Source: G020348385 sp964580235
GTDB taxonomy: Bacteria > Acidobacteriota > Aminicenantia > Aminicenantales > Aminicenantaceae
DNA: 33,684 bases
Assembly: GCA_964580235.1 (NCBI GenBank)
Contig: CAZOJY010000025.1
Span: forward strand, 1-33,684
Direction: 5' to 3'
Shown here: positions 21,485 through 29,491 of the stretch, piece by piece
Position numbering within the stretch: the stretch's first letter is position 1
Layout: every line of letters starts with the position of its first letter
Position numbers and translations under genes: made by a program
Notes under the pieces: generated by a model
The model's input: only the letters and a program-made list of their open reading frames with translations
Database searches by the model: none
Told to the model about the DNA's origin: nothing

Positions 21485-23668
21485 ATGTCGAGAGTCTTCA
21501 CAGATTATGTGGAAAAAGCAAAGCGGATATTGGCCCACAATTGGACCGGATCTTCAACCAAACCGTCGCCTTCACTTTATCCTCACCAGTGGAATTGGGA
21601 TTCCGGTTTCATCGCTATCGGAAAATCTCATTACAACACGGACCAAGCCATAGAAGAGATCGAAACCCTGTTCAAAGCTCAATGGACAAACGGTATGCTT
21701 CCTCAAATCGTGTTTGATCCACGGGAATTGGGACATTATTTCCCCGAACCAGACTTCTGGCAGACCGAAAGATCTCCACATGCTCCCCAAAACACGCTCA
21801 CATCTGGAATCACCATGGCACCAGTGCATGCCATTGCCGTTGAAAAGATTTACAAACATGCCCATCATTCTCGAAAGGTTCTTCCTTTTCTGAGAAGAAT
21901 CTTTCCTAAACTCATGGCTCTGCATGGGTATCTGTATCGCGAGCGAGACCTCTATAATGAGGGGTTGGTCTACATCCGTCACCCGTGGGAGTCTGGAATC
22001 GATAACTCACCCACCTGGGATGCCCTTTTAAAACAAATCGTTATCAATAAAGCAACTCTCCCCGGATACACGCGCCGCGACCTCGATCATGGAGTCGACC
22101 GAAAATTGAGGCCTTCGGAATACGAATACGACCGCTATGTCTATCTCGTGGATCTTTTCCGGACAAACTCCTACGATGAAGCCTCAATCAGAGCAAAGTG
22201 CCCGTTTCTCATCCAGGGCGTGATGTTCAATTCCATCCTCTGCCGTGCGAATGAATCCCTGGCGCGCATTGCTAAAATCATTGGAGAGTCCCCAGAGCAA
22301 CCTCTTGCCTGGGAGGAAAAGACGGCTTCAGCTATTCGAAACAAACTCTGGCATGAAAAGCACTATATTTTTGACTCCTATGACCTGGTGGCAAACAAGC
22401 TTCTGGAAACGAATACGGCCGCTGGTTTTATCCCTCTTTTTGCCGGGGCTGCAACCCGAGAGCAGGCCCAGAGACTGTATGACCATTTAAATACAGCATC
22501 TTTTTGTGCCCTCCACCAAGGAAATTGTTTTACGATCCCAAACTACGATGTTCAAAAGGAGGATTTTGACCGCGCTAATTACTGGCGTGGACCCGTGTGG
22601 ATCAACATCAACTGGATGCTGGCTCATGGGCTCCGCCGTTATGGTTACACCCTCAAAGCGGACTCTCTGCAGAAAGACCTCCTTCAGCTTCCAATCCGTT
22701 TTGGTTTTTACGAATATTTCGATTCTTTGGATGGAACGGGTTTAGGAAGCAACAATTTCAGCTGGACCGCAGCGTTGTTCATCGACCTAGTCGAGGACTT
22801 TTATGTCTCCCAGAGGCCCCAAGCAAGCCTCAAGAAACTGGTCAAAGGGAGGTTTAAAGGCAAGACGGTTCTCAATGACGGGGAGGAAATGCCAGCGGTC
22901 ACCTCCAATGATTTGGCAGCTCAATTGCTGCAATGCATCCATCAGATGAAGGATAAGTTCTACGACACCAAACGCGGCCTTGTGGATTACAAAGGTTTGG
23001 TGGAGAGCTCAGACTATCAAGTCTACCGACATTTGACCAACGGTCTGCACGCCTATGATCCTGGTTCTTTGGTCAATCACGAGGAAAAGCTGGCCTTTTG
23101 GGTCAATTTATATAATTCCATCGTGGTGGATGGTATCATCACCTTGGGCATAAAAAGTTCGGTCAAAGAAGCGCCGGAATTTTTTCACAGGATCAAATAC
23201 CAAATCGGTGGCTTTTTGTACTCGCCGGATGACATCGAACACGGGATATTAAGGGGGAACGCCAGGACCCCGGTTTCTCCTCTTAAGCCATTTAGAAGGG
23301 GCGATCCACGCCATAAATTCGTTATCAAACCAATGGATCCCCGCATCCATTTTGCACTGGTTTGCGGATCCAGATCCTGTCCGCCCATAGATTATTACGA
23401 GGCTAAAATCATCCATGAGCAGCTAAATCGGGCCGCCACCAGCTTTGTCAATTCATCCGAAGTCATCGCTCTGCCCGAAGAAGGAAAACTTCTTATTTCC
23501 AAGATATTCCGCTGGTATGAAAAAGATTTCGGTGGACGTAAAGGAGTACTCAGGTTTATCCAGAACTATCTTACAGATAAAAAAGCAAACGCATTTCTTC
23601 AGACAAAAGACGGGGCTGTGAAGATCGAATATTTAGATTATGACTGGAACCTCAACCGGGGCAAATAG
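21485..23668 (+). CDS. GH63-like glycoside hydrolase fused to DUF547
   Basis: This 727-residue protein has no signal peptide and so is probably cytoplasmic. Residues 1-442 are an (alpha/alpha)6 hydrolase like bacterial GH63 mannosylglycerate/glucosylglycerate hydrolases: YPHQWNWDSGF (32-42), WTNGMLPQIVF, WESGIDNSPTWD with candidate acid Asp173, YWRGPVWININWM (366-378), and FYEYFDSLDGTGLGSNNFSW with candidate base Glu410. After a linker (443-475), residues ~476-724 form a DUF547 domain, with EEKLAFWVNLYNS (533-545) and IHFALVCGSRSCPPI (621-635; Cys627, Cys632). One frame runs through both parts, and the ribosome site AAGGA precedes the ATG. Known GH63 members of this type recycle glucosyl- or mannosylglycerate compatible solutes. 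I know of no function for DUF547 and do not recall this fusion. Substrate assignment is inference. Confidence 0.87.
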   Translation: MSRVFTDYVEKAKRILAHNWTGSSTKPSPSLYPHQWNWDSGFIAIGKSHYNTDQAIEEIETLFKAQWTNGMLPQIVFDPRELGHYFPEPDFWQTERSPHAPQNTLTSGITMAPVHAIAVEKIYKHAHHSRKVLPFLRRIFPKLMALHGYLYRERDLYNEGLVYIRHPWESGIDNSPTWDALLKQIVINKATLPGYTRRDLDHGVDRKLRPSEYEYDRYVYLVDLFRTNSYDEASIRAKCPFLIQGVMFNSILCRANESLARIAKIIGESPEQPLAWEEKTASAIRNKLWHEKHYIFDSYDLVANKLLETNTAAGFIPLFAGAATREQAQRLYDHLNTASFCALHQGNCFTIPNYDVQKEDFDRANYWRGPVWININWMLAHGLRRYGYTLKADSLQKDLLQLPIRFGFYEYFDSLDGTGLGSNNFSWTAALFIDLVEDFYVSQRPQASLKKLVKGRFKGKTVLNDGEEMPAVTSNDLAAQLLQCIHQMKDKFYDTKRGLVDYKGLVESSDYQVYRHLTNGLHAYDPGSLVNHEEKLAFWVNLYNSIVVDGIITLGIKSSVKEAPEFFHRIKYQIGGFLYSPDDIEHGILRGNARTPVSPLKPFRRGDPRHKFVIKPMDPRIHFALVCGSRSCPPIDYYEAKIIHEQLNRAATSFVNSSEVIALPEEGKLLISKIFRWYEKDFGGRKGVLRFIQNYLTDKKANAFLQTKDGAVKIEYLDYDWNLNRGK

Positions 23669-23690
23669 CAAAATGGCATCATTTTCATCT

Positions 23691-25103
23691 TCATAGGATT
23701 TCAGCTTTGATCAGGTTGGTGGAACCCTCCACACCCATTGGAATCCCGGCGGTAACCACCACCTTGTCACCGGTTTTGACCAATCCTGATTTCTGGACCA
23801 ATTGGAAAACCCCCTGGATCATGGCATCCGTATCTTCCATGGGTGTACAGAGCAGCGGAATCACGCCGTGAACAAGAGCAAGACGCCGGTATGTGTCTTC
23901 TCGAGGTGTGGGAGCCAGAATCTTCTGGGGGGGCCTGTATTTAGCGACCAAACGTGCTGTTGATCCGGACTGGGTGAAGGTGATAATCGCCGAGGCCCCC
24001 AGGCTTTTTGCCAGGTTGGCGGCCGCGTAGCTCACTGCTTCCGGAGTCTTCATTTCGGACTCAATGTCGAGCCAAGAGATGGGAACTCTTCCTGTTTGAT
24101 GTGCTTCCACATCCTGGGCGATTCGCACCATCACAGAAACGGCCTCAACCGGGTATTTTCCAACAGCGGTTTCCTCAGAAAGCATCACAGCATCGGTTCC
24201 GTCCAGGATCGCGTTGGCCACATCGGCGGCTTCGGCTCTCGTAGGCCTGGGATTTTCCACCATGGACCGAAGCATCTGGGTTGCGGTTATAACCGGGATT
24301 CCGGCCCGATTTGCCTTATGGATCAGACTTTTCTGAACCAAAGGGACTTTTTCAAAAGGGGTTTCCACTCCTAGGTCACCACGAGCCACCATGATACCGT
24401 CGGCCTCCGCAACAATGCCGTCTATGGTGTCCAATGCCTCGTGTTTTTCGATTTTCGCAATGATGGGAACGATGCGCCCTTTTTTCTGCATAAAACGACG
24501 GGTCTCGATAATATCTTCAGCACTTCGCACAAACGATAAAGCGACATAGTCGACATTCTGTGTCAATCCGAAAGACAAATCCGTTTTATCTTTTTTGGTC
24601 AAACTTGGGACCTGGAGGGAGCGGGTCGGAAAATTGATGCCTTTTCCGGAACTGAGAGTTCCACCGACAACCACCCGGGACTTGACATCTTTAGCTGTTG
24701 TTTCCAGAACTTCGAGCTCTAGAGCGCCGTCGCTGAGCAGGAGGATATCGCCGGGTTTGACATCTTGAGCAAGCCGGGGATAATTGGTGGAAATCGCCTT
24801 TTCATCTCCGGGGACCCTGCGGCTCGTGAACACGATGGAATCGCCGGATTTTAAGGAGATAGATCCGGATTCGATTCGTCCTAACCTGATTTTCGGGCCT
24901 GCTAAATCCTGGAGAATGGCCACTGGCCGCTCCAAACGGGCAGAGGTCTCTCTGACTGAGGCAATGACGGCCTTATGACCCGCATAGCTTCCATGAGAAA
25001 AATTGAGCCTGGCCACATCCATACCTGTCTGGATGAGTTTTTTTAGTAGGGATGATTCTTGGGAAGCCGGTCCGATTGTGCAGACGATCTTAGTGCGTTT
25101 CAT
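23691..25103 (-). CDS. pyk: Pyruvate kinase
   Basis: Pyruvate kinase makes pyruvate and ATP from phosphoenolpyruvate and ADP at the end of glycolysis. The start is taken at the ATG at 25103 (MKRTKIVCTIGPAS), giving 470 residues, the normal length. The longer frame would overlap the preceding vanW gene by about 60 bases. Visible landmarks are MDVARLNFSHGS, LQDLAGPKIRLG, the catalytic-loop IIAKIEKHEAL with the conserved Lys, MVARGDLGVE, ITATQMLRSMVENPRPTRAE and DAVMLSEETAVGKYP. It is 10 bases below vanW on the same strand and shares its promoter. Its own ribosome site is weak (GGA), which may mean coupling to vanW translation. Confidence 0.97.
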   Translation of the reverse strand: MKRTKIVCTIGPASQESSLLKKLIQTGMDVARLNFSHGSYAGHKAVIASVRETSARLERPVAILQDLAGPKIRLGRIESGSISLKSGDSIVFTSRRVPGDEKAISTNYPRLAQDVKPGDILLLSDGALELEVLETTAKDVKSRVVVGGTLSSGKGINFPTRSLQVPSLTKKDKTDLSFGLTQNVDYVALSFVRSAEDIIETRRFMQKKGRIVPIIAKIEKHEALDTIDGIVAEADGIMVARGDLGVETPFEKVPLVQKSLIHKANRAGIPVITATQMLRSMVENPRPTRAEAADVANAILDGTDAVMLSEETAVGKYPVEAVSVMVRIAQDVEAHQTGRVPISWLDIESEMKTPEAVSYAAANLAKSLGASAIITFTQSGSTARLVAKYRPPQKILAPTPREDTYRRLALVHGVIPLLCTPMEDTDAMIQGVFQLVQKSGLVKTGDKVVVTAGIPMGVEGSTNLIKAEIL

Positions 25104-25113
25104 AATATCCAGA

Positions 25114-25872
25114 TTAAAGGACGGTGTCGTGTTTTGCGATGGTGTAACTCTGTTTGCAGATGACCTCAAATTCACCCGATTCGTTCTTCCTCAGTGTATC
25201 CACTTTTTCTATTCCGCCCACAAGGACTTTGTCGAACCGAAGTTCGTATTCCTTGATTGGGGCGGGGGCACAGAGTGATCCGATCAGTTGGTCCCCTTCG
25301 ATTCTCGTCCGAAAACATACCGGAACCTCCAGGGTATTCTTGAACCTCAAATCCTTGTAACCGTAGGTTGTCGTGGCATCCGCCCCAAGGGGCGTGTACC
25401 TCGTCTCGTCTGTGTAAAGGTCAGCAGAGTGCGGGTATCTCTCCACAATACCGAGTCCGCCTGTCAGCGCCAGGTGGTAGAGTAATCCGGAGAGCTGACA
25501 TAGTCCACCGCCGTAATCGAAATCCAATTGGTTTTTTATGATATTGATGCCTATTTTGTAGCCGGCTTTTCCTGTGGGATTTCCCACATAGTGCCAGAAG
25601 GAAAAAATCTCGCCCGGATGAATGGGGAGATCCTGAAACCGGGAGATGGCAATTCGCAGATTGTGTTTCTTGTTTTCTGCCCATTCGCTGACATTGATCG
25701 GCTGGATGATGGTGATCCGCTCAGGCCATGTTTTTGCCGCTTCCAACCTCTCCAAAGAATTTTTTGCAAACCGGAACCGTGTACCTGTTATCAGATCAAA
25801 GAAGCCAATCCAAAAAATCCTCAAATAAAAACGCAGCTTAGGAGGAAGAAGAGCTCTGACAATGTTTCTCAT
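25114..25872 (-). CDS. VanW-family protein
   Basis: This 252-residue protein carries the VanW domain across about residues 70-215: NLRIAISRFQDLPIHPGEIF, SFWHYVGNPTGKAGYKIG, DYGGGLCQLSGLLYHLAL, and PLGADATTTYGYKDLRFKNT. The GGGLCQLS motif with its conserved Cys is the strongest mark. A short hydrophobic, basic N-terminus (residues ~10-30) may be a membrane anchor or simply basic. VanW was first seen in some glycopeptide-resistance clusters, but its biochemical role is unknown and most members, like this one, have no other van genes nearby; resistance should not be inferred. It is the first gene of a two-gene operon with pyk, transcribed from a good promoter at 25973-25945. Confidence 0.9.
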   Translation of the reverse strand: MRNIVRALLPPKLRFYLRIFWIGFFDLITGTRFRFAKNSLERLEAAKTWPERITIIQPINVSEWAENKKHNLRIAISRFQDLPIHPGEIFSFWHYVGNPTGKAGYKIGINIIKNQLDFDYGGGLCQLSGLLYHLALTGGLGIVERYPHSADLYTDETRYTPLGADATTTYGYKDLRFKNTLEVPVCFRTRIEGDQLIGSLCAPAPIKEYELRFDKVLVGGIEKVDTLRKNESGEFEVICKQSYTIAKHDTVL

Positions 25873-25944
25873 CGTTTACTCATCGATCTGGTTTTGTCAC
25901 GAGTCGAACCGGCTTTTTTTCGAAAAAAACATATTTGCAAAGTC

Positions 25945-25973
25945 ATATTAGACAGCATTTGCCCGTTTGTCAA
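25945..25973 (-). promoter_or_regulatory. Promoter of the vanW-pyk operon
   Basis: On the minus strand TTGACA (25973-25968) and TAATAT (25950-25945) are separated by 17 bases; the start would be near 25938. The leader contains a perfect run of seven T, CG, seven A (25914-25929). The opposite strand of this 185-base gap has a weaker pair (TTGACG 25994-25999, CATGAT 26017-26022) suited to the plus-strand decarboxylase gene. Confidence 0.55.
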
Positions 25974-26057
25974 TCGCACCTCGATTCACGGTATTGACGC
26001 AGAGCCGAATACTTGCCATGATATTAAATAAGATGAATCAAAAGAGGAGAAACATTC

Positions 26058-27464
26058 GTGTCTGACTTAAATCCATTTTTGGACAAGCGAGTCATCGATA
26101 TTGTCAATGCTTACTTAAAACGCAACACCGACCCGGAAACACCGGTAACACTCCATCTTTCACCCGAAGAGCTGCGCTCCAAAATCGATCTTTCCCTTCA
26201 AGAACAGGGGAGTTCCCTGGACGACTTGTATAAAGTCATCGAACAATACCTTAACTTCTCGGTGAGGACCGGCCATAGCCAGTTCTACAATCAGCTGTGG
26301 TCGGGATTCACTCTTCCTGGATTTCTAGGCGAAATTTTCACAAGTCTGGCAAACACGTCCATGTACACTTACGAAGTGGCGCCCGTAGCCACACTGATGG
26401 AAAAGGAACTCATTAAGAAAATGGGGAGGATTTGCGGGTTTAAAAACCCGGAGGGGCTATTTTTATCGGGTGGAAGCAACGGCAATATGCAAGCGATGTT
26501 GATTGCCCGGAACCGGGCTCTTCCCCGTGCAAAAACCGAGGGATTTCAAAATTCCTCTGAACTGGTCGCTTTCGTGTCCGAGGAGGCCCATTATTCCTTT
26601 GAAAAAAGCGCAAATGTCTTAGGCATAGGCAGTTCCAACATCCGCAAAATCAAGACCGACACCAAAGGACGGATGATTCCCCGAGAGCTCGCCAAATCAG
26701 TCGAGGAGAGCCTTGCCCAGGGAAAACGGCCCTTTTTTGTTGGGGCAACGGCCGGGACCACAGTCAAAGGGGCCTTTGATCCCATTGAAGAGATTGTCCC
26801 GATTGCCAATCAGCACAATCTTTGGTTTCATGTGGATGGCTCTCTCGGAGGAACGGTGATTCTCAGCCCCCGTCACCGCAGTCTTCTCAAAGGTTTGAAA
26901 AAAGCCGATTCCTTTGTCTGGAACGCCCATAAGCTTATGGGGCTTCCCCTGATCTGTTCGATCCTGCTTGTCAGAGAAGAAGGGCACCTTCTGAGAACCA
27001 ATTCGGTGACCGGAACGGACTACATTTTCCACGACGAAGCCTTTGGGGCGTATGACCTTGGCCCGATGTCCTTGCAGTGCGGGCGCAGAGTGGATGCCCT
27101 GAAATTGTGGTTGTCCTGGAAATATTATGGGGATACAGGGTACGCCAAGCGGATCGATCGCTTTTTTGAGCTTGCCGCTTTTGCCGAGGATATCGTCAGG
27201 CAAACACCATCGCTTGAACTTCTGGCCCCCCGGTCATCCGTCAATGTGTGTTTTCGCTATCTCCCAGGTGCTTCGAAAGACCCAAATGCCTTCAACCTCC
27301 GCTTACGAGAGGAATTGGCGAGAGAGGGCAAGGCTTTGGTTAATTTTGCCCGATTGGGAGAAGAAGTGGCCATACGCCTGGTTATCGCCAACCACGAGCT
27401 TACGCTTGAGGATGTTTCATTGTTTTTTGATACACTCGTCCAAACAGCCGAATCCTTAACCTGA
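26058..27464 (+). CDS. Group II PLP-dependent amino-acid decarboxylase
   Basis: This 468-residue enzyme resembles the glutamate/cysteine-sulfinate/aromatic amino-acid decarboxylase family. It starts at GTG (26058), with GAGGAG about eight bases upstream. The PLP site is clear: SGGSNGNMQAM (phosphate contact), His178 in EEAHYSFEKS stacking on the ring, Asp260 in FHVDGSLGG and the Schiff-base Lys292 in WNAHKLMG. HSQFYNQLW near residue 73 matches the substrate-side HPrFfNQl motif of GAD65 and CSAD, so glutamate, aspartate or cysteine sulfinate is more likely than an aromatic substrate; this is inference. The gene stands alone between divergent vanW-pyk and a convergent secreted protein. Confidence 0.9.
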   Translation: MSDLNPFLDKRVIDIVNAYLKRNTDPETPVTLHLSPEELRSKIDLSLQEQGSSLDDLYKVIEQYLNFSVRTGHSQFYNQLWSGFTLPGFLGEIFTSLANTSMYTYEVAPVATLMEKELIKKMGRICGFKNPEGLFLSGGSNGNMQAMLIARNRALPRAKTEGFQNSSELVAFVSEEAHYSFEKSANVLGIGSSNIRKIKTDTKGRMIPRELAKSVEESLAQGKRPFFVGATAGTTVKGAFDPIEEIVPIANQHNLWFHVDGSLGGTVILSPRHRSLLKGLKKADSFVWNAHKLMGLPLICSILLVREEGHLLRTNSVTGTDYIFHDEAFGAYDLGPMSLQCGRRVDALKLWLSWKYYGDTGYAKRIDRFFELAAFAEDIVRQTPSLELLAPRSSVNVCFRYLPGASKDPNAFNLRLREELAREGKALVNFARLGEEVAIRLVIANHELTLEDVSLFFDTLVQTAESLT

Positions 27465-27554
27465 ATTATTTGTAAAAATGCTATTCTATCAAGTTTGTAT
27501 GCGCCCTAATCATGGGTGGGGTGAGGCAGATTGGCCCGACTCGTGAATAATCCA
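27456..27554. repeat. Short intergenic repeat with inverted ends, second partial copy at 33633
   Basis: TTAACCTGAATTATT occurs exactly at 27456-27470 and 33633-33647, and similarity continues for about ten more bases (TAAA-ATG). In the first copy the far end, 27543-27554, reads in reverse TGGATTATTCAC, an inverted near-match to TGAATTATTCAT of the second copy. The unit is about 95 bases long and fills the convergent gap after the decarboxylase gene; its first bases overlap that gene's last codons. It may be a small repeated or MITE-like element. Confidence 0.35.
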
Positions 27555-27564
27555 CATATTGAAA

Positions 27565-29367
27565 TTAACGAAGAGGAAAAAGGCGGTTTTTAAACCAATG
27601 CCGGTATGACCGCATCTTTCGGCGCTGCTCGAGAGGAGCCCGTCGTCTGCATGAGGAGAATTCCTCACTTCCCTCTGGAGCCCCCCACCTTATTTCCACA
27701 CAATCATTCGGATTATAGGCCATCTCCAGATTTTTCATCCGCAAAAGAATGTCGGCCAGAGAAATCGTTTGAGGAATGCCGCTGCTCCGCGTGTAGGTGA
27801 TCGTGATTTCTTCCGCCCATATCCTGTGGAAATTTATCAGTTCGGCCTTGAGCGCCTCGGGTTTTTTGAATTCCAGAATGGCAAAAGCCTCCGGATTCCT
27901 CAGAACCCTATCGGGAAAATCCGTGAGCACATCCAATGCAATCAACAGGCGCATGTCTCGGGCTGGCGTGGAAAAATCTTCCCATGGACCAGAGGTTTGG
28001 AATATGGCTGAGCCTGAGGGCATGGGAATGACTTTGTAATTTGTTTCCTTCATGTGTTTTTCCCCATTGGTCACGGATATCATCCGCGCCCGGAGGCGTT
28101 CATGGATGGCATCATGCAGTTCACGAAATGCCATGACGGGATCCAATGGCAATGGATTGATCAGGCGGTCCATGATGTCATAAAACGCCTGGGGGGCCAT
28201 TTTTTGCTGCTGCAGAGAATAATTTCCATAATCCCGGGAGAGTGTAATGTCCTGGTTGCTGAGAGTTCTGAGCCGATTGTTTTCCTTCACGACCGGTCTG
28301 AAAGCCTTAAATCCCGGCTCTCCGATGACACGGCTTGTGGAGAAGAGAAACTGCCCTTTCCAGAATCTTCGGACACCGATGGTGCCGTCCGGCTGGGCAT
28401 CTACGGCCAGCAGCTGGCCGGATTTTTCCGCAGTCTGGGGCGTCCAGCGAACGATCATCAGGGTGTGGCCGTAAGGATCGGCAAACACCACACCGGGGCG
28501 CAGATGTTTTCTCATGAGAGGAAGAGGGTACAGATCCGTGCTGCTGTCGGCCAGCGCGGTGCGGGCGCTCCCGGAATGGATCACATTCTTGATAGACCGG
28601 ACAAAGTTTTGAAAAGCTTTCAGGTCTGATGATCCTTCTTTTCGGTGGGCCTGATTGGTGAACCACCGGCCGCAGCGTGGAGGTCTCTGGGCATTGCCCC
28701 GGTCACAGACATGATAGCCGAAGGGAAGGCCGAGCTTCCAGGCAAAATAGGCCCGGAAGAAGAAAGGATTGTCTGCACAGTCAGGATCTAAAATCAAGGT
28801 ATTGTCTTCCTTCAACCCCAGGTGATTGTGCAAAAGATTAGCTTCGGCATCTCGAGTGACCTGATGCAGGGGGTTCCAGGTTTGACCTTCCTCGGCATCC
28901 TGAAAGAGCCTTTCGATCCAGGCCGAATAGAGATTTTCGAACTGTCGTGTCCAGGTAGACTCCGTCTGCCAAATGACAGAACTTGGATTCCGGACGTGGT
29001 TATTTTTGCTGACCGAAAAGCTTTTTTCGGTCAATCGGGATGTGTCATGTTCAAGCCATATTCTATACGTTCCAGCCCTTCTTGCAGTAAATTCGGCTGT
29101 CCACCAGTAAGGGGGACCGCCTCCTTTCCTCTGCATGAGAACAGGCAAAAGGCCGGAAGGCCCTTCTGCTTTCAGTATTGCTTGTTCGTCCGGCTTTTCT
29201 GATGCTGCCAGAACACGGAAGCTTTCCCCCGGACCAATTGTTTTTGGGGAAATAAGGACAGCACAGTCACCGGATAGGGCATTTTTCGTTCCTCCGCACA
29301 GGACAAAAAAGACAAGAACTCCAGCGACAATTGCAAATAAATTACATTTAACAGACATAACCTGCAT
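27565..29367 (-). CDS. Secreted protein with possible papain/transglutaminase-like hydrolase domain
   Basis: This 600-residue protein has an N-terminal hydrophobic signal (CNLFAIVAGVLVFFVLCGG). Residues ~35-120 look like an Ig-like beta domain (IGPGESFRVLAASE, ARRAGTYRIWLEHD). The central part contains LDPDCADNPFFFRAYFAWKL (Cys197), PYGHTLMIVRW (His301) and LLAVDAQPDGTIG (Asp323). This Cys, then His before a beta strand, then Asp is the order of NlpC/P60 and transglutaminase-like cysteine hydrolases, with residue spacing in the expected range. The C-terminal ~250 residues are alpha-rich and basic (ending RRRAPLEQRRKMRSYRHW). I do not recognise a named family. A cell-wall or protein-crosslinking hydrolase is the best guess. 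It is convergent with the decarboxylase gene and divergent from the methyltransferase gene. No clear ribosome site precedes either ATG (29367 or 29358). Confidence 0.75.
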   Translation of the reverse strand: MQVMSVKCNLFAIVAGVLVFFVLCGGTKNALSGDCAVLISPKTIGPGESFRVLAASEKPDEQAILKAEGPSGLLPVLMQRKGGGPPYWWTAEFTARRAGTYRIWLEHDTSRLTEKSFSVSKNNHVRNPSSVIWQTESTWTRQFENLYSAWIERLFQDAEEGQTWNPLHQVTRDAEANLLHNHLGLKEDNTLILDPDCADNPFFFRAYFAWKLGLPFGYHVCDRGNAQRPPRCGRWFTNQAHRKEGSSDLKAFQNFVRSIKNVIHSGSARTALADSSTDLYPLPLMRKHLRPGVVFADPYGHTLMIVRWTPQTAEKSGQLLAVDAQPDGTIGVRRFWKGQFLFSTSRVIGEPGFKAFRPVVKENNRLRTLSNQDITLSRDYGNYSLQQQKMAPQAFYDIMDRLINPLPLDPVMAFRELHDAIHERLRARMISVTNGEKHMKETNYKVIPMPSGSAIFQTSGPWEDFSTPARDMRLLIALDVLTDFPDRVLRNPEAFAILEFKKPEALKAELINFHRIWAEEITITYTRSSGIPQTISLADILLRMKNLEMAYNPNDCVEIRWGAPEGSEEFSSCRRRAPLEQRRKMRSYRHWFKNRLFPLR

Positions 29368-29420
29368 TTTTTATCATACTTTTCCTCAAAGCTCATTTCA
29401 AGCCGGCCCCAAACCTTTGT

Positions 29421-29450
29421 TTGACTTTTGGTATCTTTTGGCATTACAAT
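29421..29450 (+). promoter_or_regulatory. Promoter of the methyltransferase-MTHFR gene
   Basis: TTGACT (29421-29426) and TACAAT (29445-29450) are separated by 18 bases. Transcription near 29457 leaves about 32 bases to the AUA at 29489, with GGAGG at 29478-29482 in between. Confidence 0.55.
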
Positions 29451-29477
29451 TTTTGGAAAATCCTGTAAACCAATATC

Positions 29478-29491
29478 GGAGGTAAACAATA
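29478..29491 (+). promoter_or_regulatory. Ribosome binding site pointing to an AUA start codon
   Basis: GGAGG (29478-29482) lies six bases before ATA (29489-29491), which is in frame with the downstream gene and follows an in-frame TAA at 29483-29485. The first in-frame ATG (29546) has no ribosome site and would remove the conserved LLCDGG residues. Either AUA is used, or the third base is a sequencing or mutation change from ATG. Confidence 0.6.

Noticed and set aside
25114..25872. VanW as a sign of glycopeptide resistance
   Set aside because: No vanA/H/X/Y/R/S-like genes are nearby and VanW alone is widespread in sensitive bacteria.
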